Source: Rubrivirga sp046845755
GTDB taxonomy: Bacteria > Bacteroidota > Rhodothermia > Rhodothermales > Rubricoccaceae
Direction: 5' to 3'
NCBI RefSeq assembly: GCF_046845755.1
Contig: NZ_CP177357.1
Coordinates: forward strand, 1,426,001-1,490,000
Length of the DNA stretch: 64,000 bases
Made by a program: the position numbers and the translations under genes. The notes under the pieces are model-generated. The model was not told the origin of the DNA, did no database searches, and was given only the letters and a program-made list of their open reading frames with translations. This document shows positions 16,480 to 23,981 of this stretch, piece after piece. How positions within the stretch are numbered: the first letter of the stretch is position 1; each line of letters begins with the position of its first letter.

Positions 16480-17744
16480 TGCCCCGCCTGCTCTTCGTCA
16501 ACCAGCACTACTGGCCCGACATCGCGTCGACGGGACAGCACCTGACGGACCTCGCCGAGCACTGTGCTGCGCGCGGGTTCGACGTCGACGTGCTGTGCGC
16601 GCACGCGAGGTACCTCGCCGGCGAGTTGGAGGCGCCCGCCGAAGAGGTCCACAACGGCGTCCGCATCCGCCGCCTGCGGACGACGGCGTTCGGGCGAGGC
16701 TCGCACCTCGGCCGGCTCGCCGACTACGGCGGCTTCTACCTCGGCGTCCTGCGCCGCTTGCTCACAGGCCCCGCGTACGACTTGGTCGTCGTCCTCACGA
16801 CGCCGCCTCTGCTGAGCTACGCCGCGTCGCTGATGCGGCGGCTCCGCAAGCGGCCGTACGCGATCTGGTCGATGGACCTGCACCCCGACGCCGAAGTCGG
16901 GCTCGGGATGCTGGCCGCCGGAGGGCTCCCTGCGAGACGGCTCGAAGCGTTCAACCGAACTGGCTACCGGACCGCGGACCTCGTGATCGACCTCGGCTTC
17001 CGCATGAAGGAGCGGATCGAGGCCAAGGGCGTCGAGGCGGACCGACTCCAGACGATCGCGGTGTGGAGCGACGGGGAGGAGGTGTTCCCGGTCGACCCCG
17101 CCGACAACGCCGTCCGCCGCGAGCTGGGCCTAGATCCGGACCGCTTCGTGGTGATGTACTCGGGGAACGCCGGGCTGGCGCACCGTTTCGACGAGGTGCT
17201 CGAGGCCATGTGCCGGCTTCGAGACGACCCCCGCTTTTTCTTCCTGTTCGTCGGCGGCGGCCCGCGCAAGGCCGAGGTCGAGGCGTACATCGCCGAGCAC
17301 GGCATCTCGAACGCCGTGTACCGGGGGTACTTCCCGCGCGAGCACCTGGCGCAGTCGCTCTCCGCCGGCGACGTCCACCTGCTGACCCTGCGCGAGGCGA
17401 TGGCGGGCATCGCCGTCCCGGGCAAGCTCTACGGCGTGATGGCGGCGGGCCGTCCGATCGTGATGGTGGGCCCGGAGCGCTCGGAGCCGGCCCAGACCAT
17501 TCGCGACCACGACATCGGGGAGGTCGTCGATCCGCACGCGCCGGACGCGGTGGAGCGGCTCGTCTCCATCTTGCAGGCGCTCGCCGACGAACCCGGCCAA
17601 CGTCACGCCACGGGTGCGCACGCGCGCACTGTATTCGAGGCGCACTACGATCGGCCCATCCTTTGCGAAGCCTGGGCCCAGACCCTGGCCGACCACCTCG
17701 ACCACGACCTCCCCGCACCGACGCCCATCGCCGTCCCCGCCTGA
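16479..17744 (+). CDS. glycosyltransferase family 4, WbuB/WcaI-like
   Basis: A 421-residue GT-B enzyme beginning LLFVNQHYWPDIASTGQHLTDLA, a pattern typical of WbuB/WcaI-like transferases. The middle contains KRPYAIWSMDLHPD, and the donor-binding half has VVMYSGNAGLAHRFDEVLEAM, FFLFVGGGPRKAEVE and the late PGKLYGVMAAGRPIVMVG block. WbuB relatives transfer fucose or N-acetylfucosamine from nucleotide sugars. It is followed three bases later by the GDP-mannose epimerase, which would supply a GDP-hexose; that the two act in sequence is inference. Confidence 0.87.
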   Translation: MPRLLFVNQHYWPDIASTGQHLTDLAEHCAARGFDVDVLCAHARYLAGELEAPAEEVHNGVRIRRLRTTAFGRGSHLGRLADYGGFYLGVLRRLLTGPAYDLVVVLTTPPLLSYAASLMRRLRKRPYAIWSMDLHPDAEVGLGMLAAGGLPARRLEAFNRTGYRTADLVIDLGFRMKERIEAKGVEADRLQTIAVWSDGEEVFPVDPADNAVRRELGLDPDRFVVMYSGNAGLAHRFDEVLEAMCRLRDDPRFFFLFVGGGPRKAEVEAYIAEHGISNAVYRGYFPREHLAQSLSAGDVHLLTLREAMAGIAVPGKLYGVMAAGRPIVMVGPERSEPAQTIRDHDIGEVVDPHAPDAVERLVSILQALADEPGQRHATGAHARTVFEAHYDRPILCEAWAQTLADHLDHDLPAPTPIAVPA

Positions 17745-17747
17745 CCC

Positions 17748-18848
17748 ATGACCGACCTCGCACTCGACCACGACCCCGCCCAGACCCGCGTCCTCGTGAC
17801 TGGCGCCGGCGGCTTTATCGGCCATCACCTGGTGACTTACCTCAAGGACCGGGGCTACTGGGTCCGCGGTGTCGACATCAAGGCGCCCGAGTTCGAGGCG
17901 ACGCGCGCCGACGAGTTCGACCTGCTCGACCTGCGCCGCTGGGACGCCTGCCTCGACGCGCTCCGCACGGCGCCCGACGGCCAGGGCATCGACCACGTCT
18001 ACGCGCTCGCGGCCGACATGGGCGGGATGGGCTTTATCTCGGCCAACCACAGCCTGATCCTCCACAACAACGTGTTGATCAACACGCACACCCTGGAGGC
18101 CGCCCGCAAGGCGGGCGCGACGCGCTACTTCTACACGTCGTCGGCGTGCGTCTACCCGGAGCACCTCCAGACCTCCGCCGACGCGGCGCCGCTCAAGGAG
18201 GACGACGCGTACCCGGCGGCGCCCCAGGACGCGTACGGCTGGGAAAAGCTCTTTACCGAGCTGCTCTGCCACTACTACGCGGGCGACTACGGAATGGAGA
18301 CGCGCACGGTGCGCTTCCACAACGTCTACGGCGAGAAGGGGACCTGGGAGGGCGGGCGCGAGAAGGCGCCGGCCGCGATGATGCGAAAGACGGCGTACGC
18401 CAAGCTCATGGGCGGCAAAGAAGGCGCCCCGGGTGGCACTCCGACCGTCGAGATCTGGGGCGACGGCGAGCAGACGCGCTCGTTCATGCACGTCGACGAC
18501 TGCTGCGAGGGCGTCTACCGGCTCATGATGTCCGACCACCGCGAGCCGCTGAACCTGGGCCGCGACCGGATGGTGACCATCAACGAGCTGTGCGACATCG
18601 CCGCGGGCGCGGCGGGCGTCGACGTGGTCCACGAGCACGTCGACGGCCCGATGGGCGTGCGCGGGCGGAACTCGGACAACACGATGCTGCGCGAGGTGCT
18701 CGGCTGGGAGCCCACGATCCCGCTCGAGGACGGCGTCGCACGGACGTACCGGTGGATCGAGGGCCAGCTCCGCGCCAAGCTGGCGGCCGAGGGCATGCTC
18801 CCCGCCGAGGCCGGCGACGGCGCGTCCGTCGCTGCGATTCCCGCTTAG
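17748..18848 (+). CDS. GDP-D-mannose 3,5-epimerase
   Basis: A 366-residue extended SDR protein that matches plant GDP-mannose 3,5-epimerase (GME) block by block from memory of that family. The NAD loop is VTGAGGFIGHHL; then come ALAADMGGMGFISANHS, YTSSACVYPEHLQ with the catalytic Cys, QDAYGWEKL with Tyr/Lys, GGREKAPAA with the second acid/base Lys, WGDGEQTRSF, and GVRGRNSDN at the substrate site. GME converts GDP-D-mannose to GDP-L-galactose and GDP-L-gulose. It is the last gene of the operon; a hairpin terminator follows. The likely role is donor supply for an L-galactose- or L-gulose-containing polysaccharide. Confidence 0.9.
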   Translation: MTDLALDHDPAQTRVLVTGAGGFIGHHLVTYLKDRGYWVRGVDIKAPEFEATRADEFDLLDLRRWDACLDALRTAPDGQGIDHVYALAADMGGMGFISANHSLILHNNVLINTHTLEAARKAGATRYFYTSSACVYPEHLQTSADAAPLKEDDAYPAAPQDAYGWEKLFTELLCHYYAGDYGMETRTVRFHNVYGEKGTWEGGREKAPAAMMRKTAYAKLMGGKEGAPGGTPTVEIWGDGEQTRSFMHVDDCCEGVYRLMMSDHREPLNLGRDRMVTINELCDIAAGAAGVDVVHEHVDGPMGVRGRNSDNTMLREVLGWEPTIPLEDGVARTYRWIEGQLRAKLAAEGMLPAEAGDGASVAAIPA

Positions 18849-18872
18849 CCTCCGACCGTAACGTTTGGCCGA

Positions 18873-18907
18873 GCCGCGCCTTCCTCGACGCTGGAGGAGG
18901 GCGCGGC
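18873..18907. terminator. bidirectional hairpin between convergent GME and Wzi-like genes
   Basis: Bases 18873-18886 pair with 18894-18907 over 14 base pairs (one G-T) around a seven-base loop. No T run follows on either side, so it is an atypical intrinsic terminator. Its position between two convergent genes supports a shared terminator role. A separate perfect palindrome GCTTTTAAAAGC (18930-18941) covers the Wzi-like stop codon. Confidence 0.65.
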
Positions 18908-18933
18908 GCGCTCACCGCCGGCCACGAGTGCTT

Positions 18934-20613
18934 TTAAAAGCGCGAGGTCTGGTAGGGGAGGCCCCAGCGTAGCTGGACGAACCCGGTCGCGGTCCGGTCG
19001 AGGCCGGTCTCGGCGTCGTCGAAGGCGTGGTACCGCGCGCCGAGGCCCAGGATGAGCTCGGGCAACAGCTCGTAGCCGCCCCAGACCTCCCCGATCGTCT
19101 CCCGCTGGCGGACGCCCTGCAGCGTCGTCGCGTTGTTGTCGGTCACGCGGGTCACGTAGCTCAGCGAAGCGTCGGAGCCGAAGTTCTCCGTCTCCGTGTT
19201 CCGGCCGCGGACCGTGTACGAGCCGTGGGCGCCGAACGAGAGCCGGGGCGTGGGGAGGTACTCGGCCCACAGCGAGAGGTCCGACGAGTTGGGCCCGGCC
19301 GGGTGGCCGAGCGGGTCGGCATAGTGCACGTAGGCCGTCGAGGCCGAGCGGTGCGAGTAGAGGTATGGCCGTTGGCGGGTGTACTCGCCACGGAGCGACA
19401 GGCCGCGGACCCGCGCCTCGCCCCAGCCGGGGTCGACCACGTGCGCGCCGAGCAGAAACCCCCACTTGTTGCCCCACCAGTCGTCGGAGAGCCGGCCGAA
19501 CGCGAGCTCGTCGAGGAGGAGCTGGCCGTAGGTCCGGTAGCCGGGCGCCGCGTTCCACGCCAGCCCCGCCCCCAGGAGGGCGTTGTCGAGCGTGCCGAGG
19601 TCGGCCTCGACGGCGCGGTAGAACACCAACGGGTTGAGGTACGCCAACTCGAACCCGCTCCGCTGTCCGCCCGTCGTGTCGTCGGCGAAGACGGTCATTT
19701 CGAAGAGCTCCGCTTCGAGCCCGTACGGGAGGTCGAAGGCGAGCTGGTGGAGCGCCGTGAACGAGCGGGGGTAGAGCTGGCGGTCGGCCGCGCTCCGCTC
19801 GATGGGCCGGATGCGGCGCTCGAACCGGTTCGTGTAGCGGACCCGCCAGAAGCGGGACCGGAACTCGACGTGGTCCTGGGGGGCCGAGTAGTCGGAGCGC
19901 TCGAGGGAGCCCTCGCCGAAGCCCCAGTTGGCTCGGCCCCGCCCCGCGCGGACCTCGAAAAAGCTCGCGCGGAAGCCGACGATGCCGGAGGCGTCCCAGT
20001 AGTCGTAGGTCGTCCGGGCGTCGTTGATCTTGGTGAACCCTTGCCGCGGCGTGGTGAAGGTGGACCACTCGACCCGCTCGGGGACCTCCTGGACCTCCAT
20101 CAGCTGGGTGTCGAAAAAGACGGGCCCGGCGTGGCCGGCGACGCGCAGGCCGCGCGAGTAGCGAAACGACGTGGACCGCGGGTCCCGGCCGTCGCCCCCC
20201 GTCCGGCGCGTGGGCCCGTGCGTGAGGTACATCAGCGGCTGGCCGCGGACGGCGTACCCGTCGCCGTCGGCCGACACCAGCGACTCCCCGTCGTCGTAGA
20301 GCCCGATTCCGACGTTGCGGCCCCACTCGGCGCCGGGCGCCGGCGCCAAGCCTCGGTACCGGTCGAGGGACGCCCGGTCCACGGGCGATAGGCGGACGCC
20401 CCCGCTGTCGACGCGGACCGCCAGCGAGTCGAGCATCGCCTGCGCCTCGTAGGCGGACAGCGGGAACGTCGTGAGCAAGACGCCGTCGAGCGTGCCCGCG
20501 GTCTGCTGGCGCTGGAGAAAGCGCTGGACCGGGTCGTCCATCGGCAGGATCCCCTCGTCGACCTGGGCCGAGGCGGCGGCGGCGAGGGCGACGAACAGGA
20601 AGAGCGGGCGCAT
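18934..20613 (-). CDS. capsule assembly Wzi-family outer-membrane protein
   Basis: A 559-residue protein with a signal peptide (about 1-17, ending ASAQ), then a short helical part and a long set of alternating beta strands ending in a terminal Phe, as expected for an outer-membrane barrel. The blocks ANWGFGEGSLERSDYSAP, NPLVFYRAVEADLGTLDNALLGAGLAW, YGQLLLDELAF and WWGNKWGFLLGAHV are those of Bacteroidota Wzi-like proteins. Wzi anchors or organises capsule at the cell surface. It converges on the polysaccharide operon and likely serves that polymer. ATG at 20613 is chosen because it begins a clear signal peptide and lies 23 bases after a TACCTT element. Confidence 0.82.
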   Translation of the reverse strand: MRPLFLFVALAAAASAQVDEGILPMDDPVQRFLQRQQTAGTLDGVLLTTFPLSAYEAQAMLDSLAVRVDSGGVRLSPVDRASLDRYRGLAPAPGAEWGRNVGIGLYDDGESLVSADGDGYAVRGQPLMYLTHGPTRRTGGDGRDPRSTSFRYSRGLRVAGHAGPVFFDTQLMEVQEVPERVEWSTFTTPRQGFTKINDARTTYDYWDASGIVGFRASFFEVRAGRGRANWGFGEGSLERSDYSAPQDHVEFRSRFWRVRYTNRFERRIRPIERSAADRQLYPRSFTALHQLAFDLPYGLEAELFEMTVFADDTTGGQRSGFELAYLNPLVFYRAVEADLGTLDNALLGAGLAWNAAPGYRTYGQLLLDELAFGRLSDDWWGNKWGFLLGAHVVDPGWGEARVRGLSLRGEYTRQRPYLYSHRSASTAYVHYADPLGHPAGPNSSDLSLWAEYLPTPRLSFGAHGSYTVRGRNTETENFGSDASLSYVTRVTDNNATTLQGVRQRETIGEVWGGYELLPELILGLGARYHAFDDAETGLDRTATGFVQLRWGLPYQTSRF

Positions 20614-20636
20614 CGGTCGGCGGGAGCGGGTCTCCG

Positions 20637-20642
20637 AAGGTA
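20637..20642 (-). promoter_or_regulatory. TACCTT promoter-like element before the Wzi-like gene
   Basis: On the minus strand TACCTTC lies in the 84-base gap between accD and the Wzi-like gene, with 23 bases between it and the ATG. The position relative to the start codon matches the elements before the Wzc-like gene, the small gene at 36050 and others, which suggests Wzi has its own promoter. Confidence 0.45.
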
Positions 20643-20697
20643 CCCGGCCCGTCGATTCCACGGCGCTTTGCGTGAGCGCCTGCGGGCGCCGGGCGGA

Positions 20698-21603
20698 CTA
20701 GCCCTCCGCGTCGGCGGCGACGCTCGCGGCGGGCGCCGGGGCGTCGGCCGGCTCGTCCGCCTCCATCAGAAGGTCGAGCACGTGCGCCAGCGTGTCGCGC
20801 AAGGTCTTGCGCGGGACGATCTTGTCGATGAACCCGTGCTCGAGCAAGAACTCGGCGCGCTGGAAGCCCTTGGGGAGGTCCCGGCCGATCGTCTCGCGGA
20901 TCACGCGCGGGCCGGCGAAGCCGATGAGCGCCTTGGGCTCGGCGAGGTTGAGGTCGCCCAGCATGGCAAACGAGGCCGTCACGCCGCCGGTCGTGGGGTG
21001 CGTCATGAGCGAGATGAACGGGAGCTTGCGCTCGGCGAGCACGGCGAGGTTGGCGCTCGTCTTGGCCATCTGCATCAGCGACAGCGCGCCCTCCATCATC
21101 CGCGCCCCGCCCGACTGGCTGATGACGACGCACGCGCGCCCCTCGTCGGCCGCCCGGCGGATGGCGCGGGCCACGATCTCGCCGACGACGGAGCCCATCG
21201 AGCCGCCGATGTAGGTGAAGTCCATGGCCGCGATGGAGGTCGGGTGGCCGCCGACCCGGCCGGTGCCGCTGACGGCGCCGTCGTTGAGCCCCGTCTTGCG
21301 GTCGGCCGCCACGATTCGGTCGGTGTACGGCTTGCGGTCCACAAACTCGAGCGCGTCGACCGAGTGGAGCGTCGCGTCGTGGCGCTCGTAGGCGCCGTCG
21401 TCGAAGATCAGGCCGAGGTAGCCGAGCCCGGACATCGGGTAGTGGTGGCCGCAGTCCGGGCACACCAGCAGGTTGTCCTCCAGCTCACGCTGGCTCGTGA
21501 TCGTGCCGCACTCGGGGCACTTGAGCCAGTACCCCTCAGGGGTCTCGTTCTGCTCGCTGCGGTTGGTCTTGATGCCGGCAGACTCTCGCTTAAACCAGGC
21601 CAT
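20698..21603 (-). CDS. accD: acetyl-CoA carboxylase carboxyltransferase subunit beta
   Basis: The 301-residue protein should act with AccA to move carboxyl from carboxybiotin to acetyl-CoA, giving malonyl-CoA for fatty-acid synthesis. It begins MAWFKRESAGI, typical of AccD. The N-terminal zinc ribbon has Cys at 29, 32, 48 and 51 (KCPECG...VCPDCG). The crotonase-like core shows DFTYIGGSMGSVVGEIVARA, SQSGGARMMEGALSLMQMAKT and HPTTGGVTASFAMLGD. Length is normal. tsaB lies 18 bases upstream on the same strand. accA is not in the window, as is common. Confidence 0.96.
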   Translation of the reverse strand: MAWFKRESAGIKTNRSEQNETPEGYWLKCPECGTITSQRELEDNLLVCPDCGHHYPMSGLGYLGLIFDDGAYERHDATLHSVDALEFVDRKPYTDRIVAADRKTGLNDGAVSGTGRVGGHPTSIAAMDFTYIGGSMGSVVGEIVARAIRRAADEGRACVVISQSGGARMMEGALSLMQMAKTSANLAVLAERKLPFISLMTHPTTGGVTASFAMLGDLNLAEPKALIGFAGPRVIRETIGRDLPKGFQRAEFLLEHGFIDKIVPRKTLRDTLAHVLDLLMEADEPADAPAPAASVAADAEG

Positions 21604-21621
21604 AGGGGAGACGGGGGGCCG

Positions 21622-22281
21622 TCACGGGTTCGGGGACGAGAAGATACCCCGGGGCCGTGACGCCGCGACGGGCTTGAGGTAGGCGGGCACGAGCGCGCCC
21701 ACATCGTCGGCCCCGCGCGCTCCGTGGAGGCGCCGCGCGAGCCGGCCGACGGCGACCGCGGACGGCGCCAGCGCCACCCGGGCCACGGCTGGGCGGACGC
21801 CCGCCAGCCGGTCCGCGCCGGGCCCCCCGATCCCGGCCAGGTCGGCGGGCAACCAGCCCTCGGCCTCGGCGACAGCGAGCGCCGTCGGCGGTCGGACCTC
21901 GGCGCCCCCATCGTAGACGGCCGCGTACACCTCGCCCCGGCGCGACGGCAGGACCGCCGCGACCGGCCCATGCGACCCGTCCGCGAGGGCGCGGAGCGTT
22001 GGCACGCCGACGATCTCGGCGCCGCTGGCGACGGCCAGCCCCTTCGCCACACCCAGCCCAATCCGCAGGCCGGTGTACGAGCCGGGGCCGATGGAGACGC
22101 CGACAAGGTCGAGGTCCGCCGCCGACCGGCCGGCGTGCGCCAGCGCCTCCTGAATCAGGGGCGCCAGCCGCCGCCCATGCGAGCGGGGCACCGCGATGGA
22201 CGCCTGCACGGCGACCGCGTCGTCGTCGAGCAGGGCGATCGCGCAGACGTCGCTGGCGGTTTCGATGGCGAGGATGAACAT
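21622..22281 (-). CDS. tsaB: tRNA threonylcarbamoyladenosine biosynthesis protein TsaB
   Basis: A 219-residue ASKHA-fold protein that partners TsaD in forming t6A at position 37 of ANN-reading tRNAs. The N-terminus ILAIETASDVCAIALLDDD and the block LVGVSIGPGSYTGLRIGLGVAKGLA are diagnostic of TsaB; SHGRRLAPLI corresponds to the H-S-x-x-L-x-P-x-I segment. It starts at an ATG at 22281 and is divergent from the Pel-like locus, with an 80-base shared upstream region. It likely forms an operon with accD. Confidence 0.94.
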   Translation of the reverse strand: MFILAIETASDVCAIALLDDDAVAVQASIAVPRSHGRRLAPLIQEALAHAGRSAADLDLVGVSIGPGSYTGLRIGLGVAKGLAVASGAEIVGVPTLRALADGSHGPVAAVLPSRRGEVYAAVYDGGAEVRPPTALAVAEAEGWLPADLAGIGGPGADRLAGVRPAVARVALAPSAVAVGRLARRLHGARGADDVGALVPAYLKPVAASRPRGIFSSPNP

Positions 22282-22361
22282 GGCGAGGAAGCAGGGGGCG
22301 GGTCAACGGGGAGGGCGCCGTGGGGTTCAGCCGGGCGGGGCGGTCGCCGATAATTGGACCG

Positions 22362-23981
22362 ATGTCCGACACCCTTCCGGCGGCGGCTCCGCCCCCTATC
22401 GCCCCCCAGGTCGTCGCCGCCGAGCACGACCTCGCTACGGCCGTGGCGTTCCGGATCGGCCGGCCCGTCGACGCGTGGTCCGTGGTGGCGGCGCTGGAGA
22501 GCGAGGGCTGGCGCGACGTGGACGCCGCTGCGTTCGGACGTGCGGACCTGTTCGATCTGGGCGAGGCCATCTACCCGGCATGCGTCACCGAGGCCGCGTC
22601 GGCGGGACCGAGCCTGGAGGCGGCCGAGGCACGGGAGACGATCCCGACGCTCGCCCGGCGCTTTTCCGGCAGCTACGGACGAGGCATGCTCTACGCGCTC
22701 CCGGTGACCGGGCAGATCGCGGCCCTCGTCTGGCTCGGCTACTCGCTGTGGGCGTCGGTCCGGCTGACCGAGGGGGCGGCGACCATGATCGCCATGGGCA
22801 CGATCGCCAGCTTTATCGCCACGGCCGGCTTCGTCCAGGCGCTCGCGCACGAGACGTCGCGGCTGCTGGGGCACGACTTGGGGGGACAGGCCCGCCGCGT
22901 CGCGTTCCGGATCGCGAGACTGGGCGCCGGATTCGTGGCGTCCACCGGAGCGCTCGGGGTCCTCGTCAACCTGGTCGTGCCGTTCTACCCCGCGATGCTC
23001 GCGCTGGTGGGGACGCTGTACTACGTGCTGCTGGGCTGGCTGTGGCTGGCGCTGGCGCTGCTCTACGTCGAGGAGCGGCTGTGGGCGGTCGCCGCGGCGA
23101 CGACGCTCGGGATCCTGCCCGTGTGGGGCGCCGTGGCGGGCCTCGGGTGGAACGTCCACCTGGCCCACGCGCTCGGGCTGGCCGTCGCGATCGCGATCGC
23201 CCTCGGGATCGCCACGCGCACGCTGGGGGCGGGCGCCGACCGCGACGCCGGCGACGGACCCGAGCCGCCCCTCCCGCGCGTCTCGACCGTCGTCCACACG
23301 ACGCTCCCTTACGTGGCGTACGGCATCCTATACTTTGCCGTCCTGTTCGCCGACCGCGTCGTCTCGTGGTCGGCCTCCGGCGACGACCCGCTGGCGTACC
23401 CGATCTGGTTTCGGACGGAGTACGAGCTCGGGATGGACTGGGCGTTGGCGGTCATCTTTGCGATGCTGGCGGCCGTGCCGTTTTCGGTCCGGCGGATGTC
23501 GGGGCAGATCCACGAGCTCGGCGGCCTGGTGGACCCTCAGGCCGCCGGGGCCCACATGGCGGCGCAATACGCGCGCCACCTGTTCTTGCTCGTTGTCATC
23601 GGCGTGGTGGCCGTGGCGCTGGTGTGGGCCGGCGGGCTGTGGCTGGGGACGTACGGGCCCGAGCTGCTCCACCCGATCTTCCGGGCGGGCGTCACGCGGT
23701 ACGTGTTCTTGATCGCGGCGGCGGGCTACTTCTGCTTCAGCGTCGGGCTGATGAACGGGCTCATCTTCCTGGCCCAGGGGCAGACGGGCCGGGTCCTCGT
23801 GCCGCTCGCGTGGGCGCTCGCGGTCGACCTCGCCGTCGGCCTCGTCGCCACGCGGGGGTGGGGCTACGAGCACGCCGGGTGGGGCCTGCTGGTCGGGGCC
23901 GCACTGTTCGCCGGGCTCACGACGCGGCACGCGGTCCGCATGCTCCGCCGGGCCGACTACTTCGCCTACGCCGCGTACTGA
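22362..23981 (+). CDS. PelG-like exopolysaccharide transporter with N-terminal extension
   Basis: A 539-residue protein with about 12 membrane spans beginning near residue 112. Spans and the blocks YGILYFAVLFADRVVSW, YPIWFRTEYELGMDWAL and the tail VRMLRRADYFAYA fit PelG, the MOP-family inner-membrane transporter of the Pel polysaccharide. The first 110 residues are soluble. They include VAALESEGWRDVDAAAFG and DLFDLGEAIY, which look like a small folded domain that canonical PelG lacks. The adjacent PelF-type glycosyltransferases support the assignment. A Wzx-type flippase is the alternative. Its stop overlaps the ATG of the next gene. Upstream, TAATTGG lies only a few bases before the ATG. Confidence 0.65.
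   Translation: MSDTLPAAAPPPIAPQVVAAEHDLATAVAFRIGRPVDAWSVVAALESEGWRDVDAAAFGRADLFDLGEAIYPACVTEAASAGPSLEAAEARETIPTLARRFSGSYGRGMLYALPVTGQIAALVWLGYSLWASVRLTEGAATMIAMGTIASFIATAGFVQALAHETSRLLGHDLGGQARRVAFRIARLGAGFVASTGALGVLVNLVVPFYPAMLALVGTLYYVLLGWLWLALALLYVEERLWAVAAATTLGILPVWGAVAGLGWNVHLAHALGLAVAIAIALGIATRTLGAGADRDAGDGPEPPLPRVSTVVHTTLPYVAYGILYFAVLFADRVVSWSASGDDPLAYPIWFRTEYELGMDWALAVIFAMLAAVPFSVRRMSGQIHELGGLVDPQAAGAHMAAQYARHLFLLVVIGVVAVALVWAGGLWLGTYGPELLHPIFRAGVTRYVFLIAAAGYFCFSVGLMNGLIFLAQGQTGRVLVPLAWALAVDLAVGLVATRGWGYEHAGWGLLVGAALFAGLTTRHAVRMLRRADYFAYAAY

Noticed and set aside
22354..22361. Leaderless promoter for the PelG-like gene
   Set aside because: TAATTGG lies only about five bases before the ATG and is a weak match; not enough to annotate.
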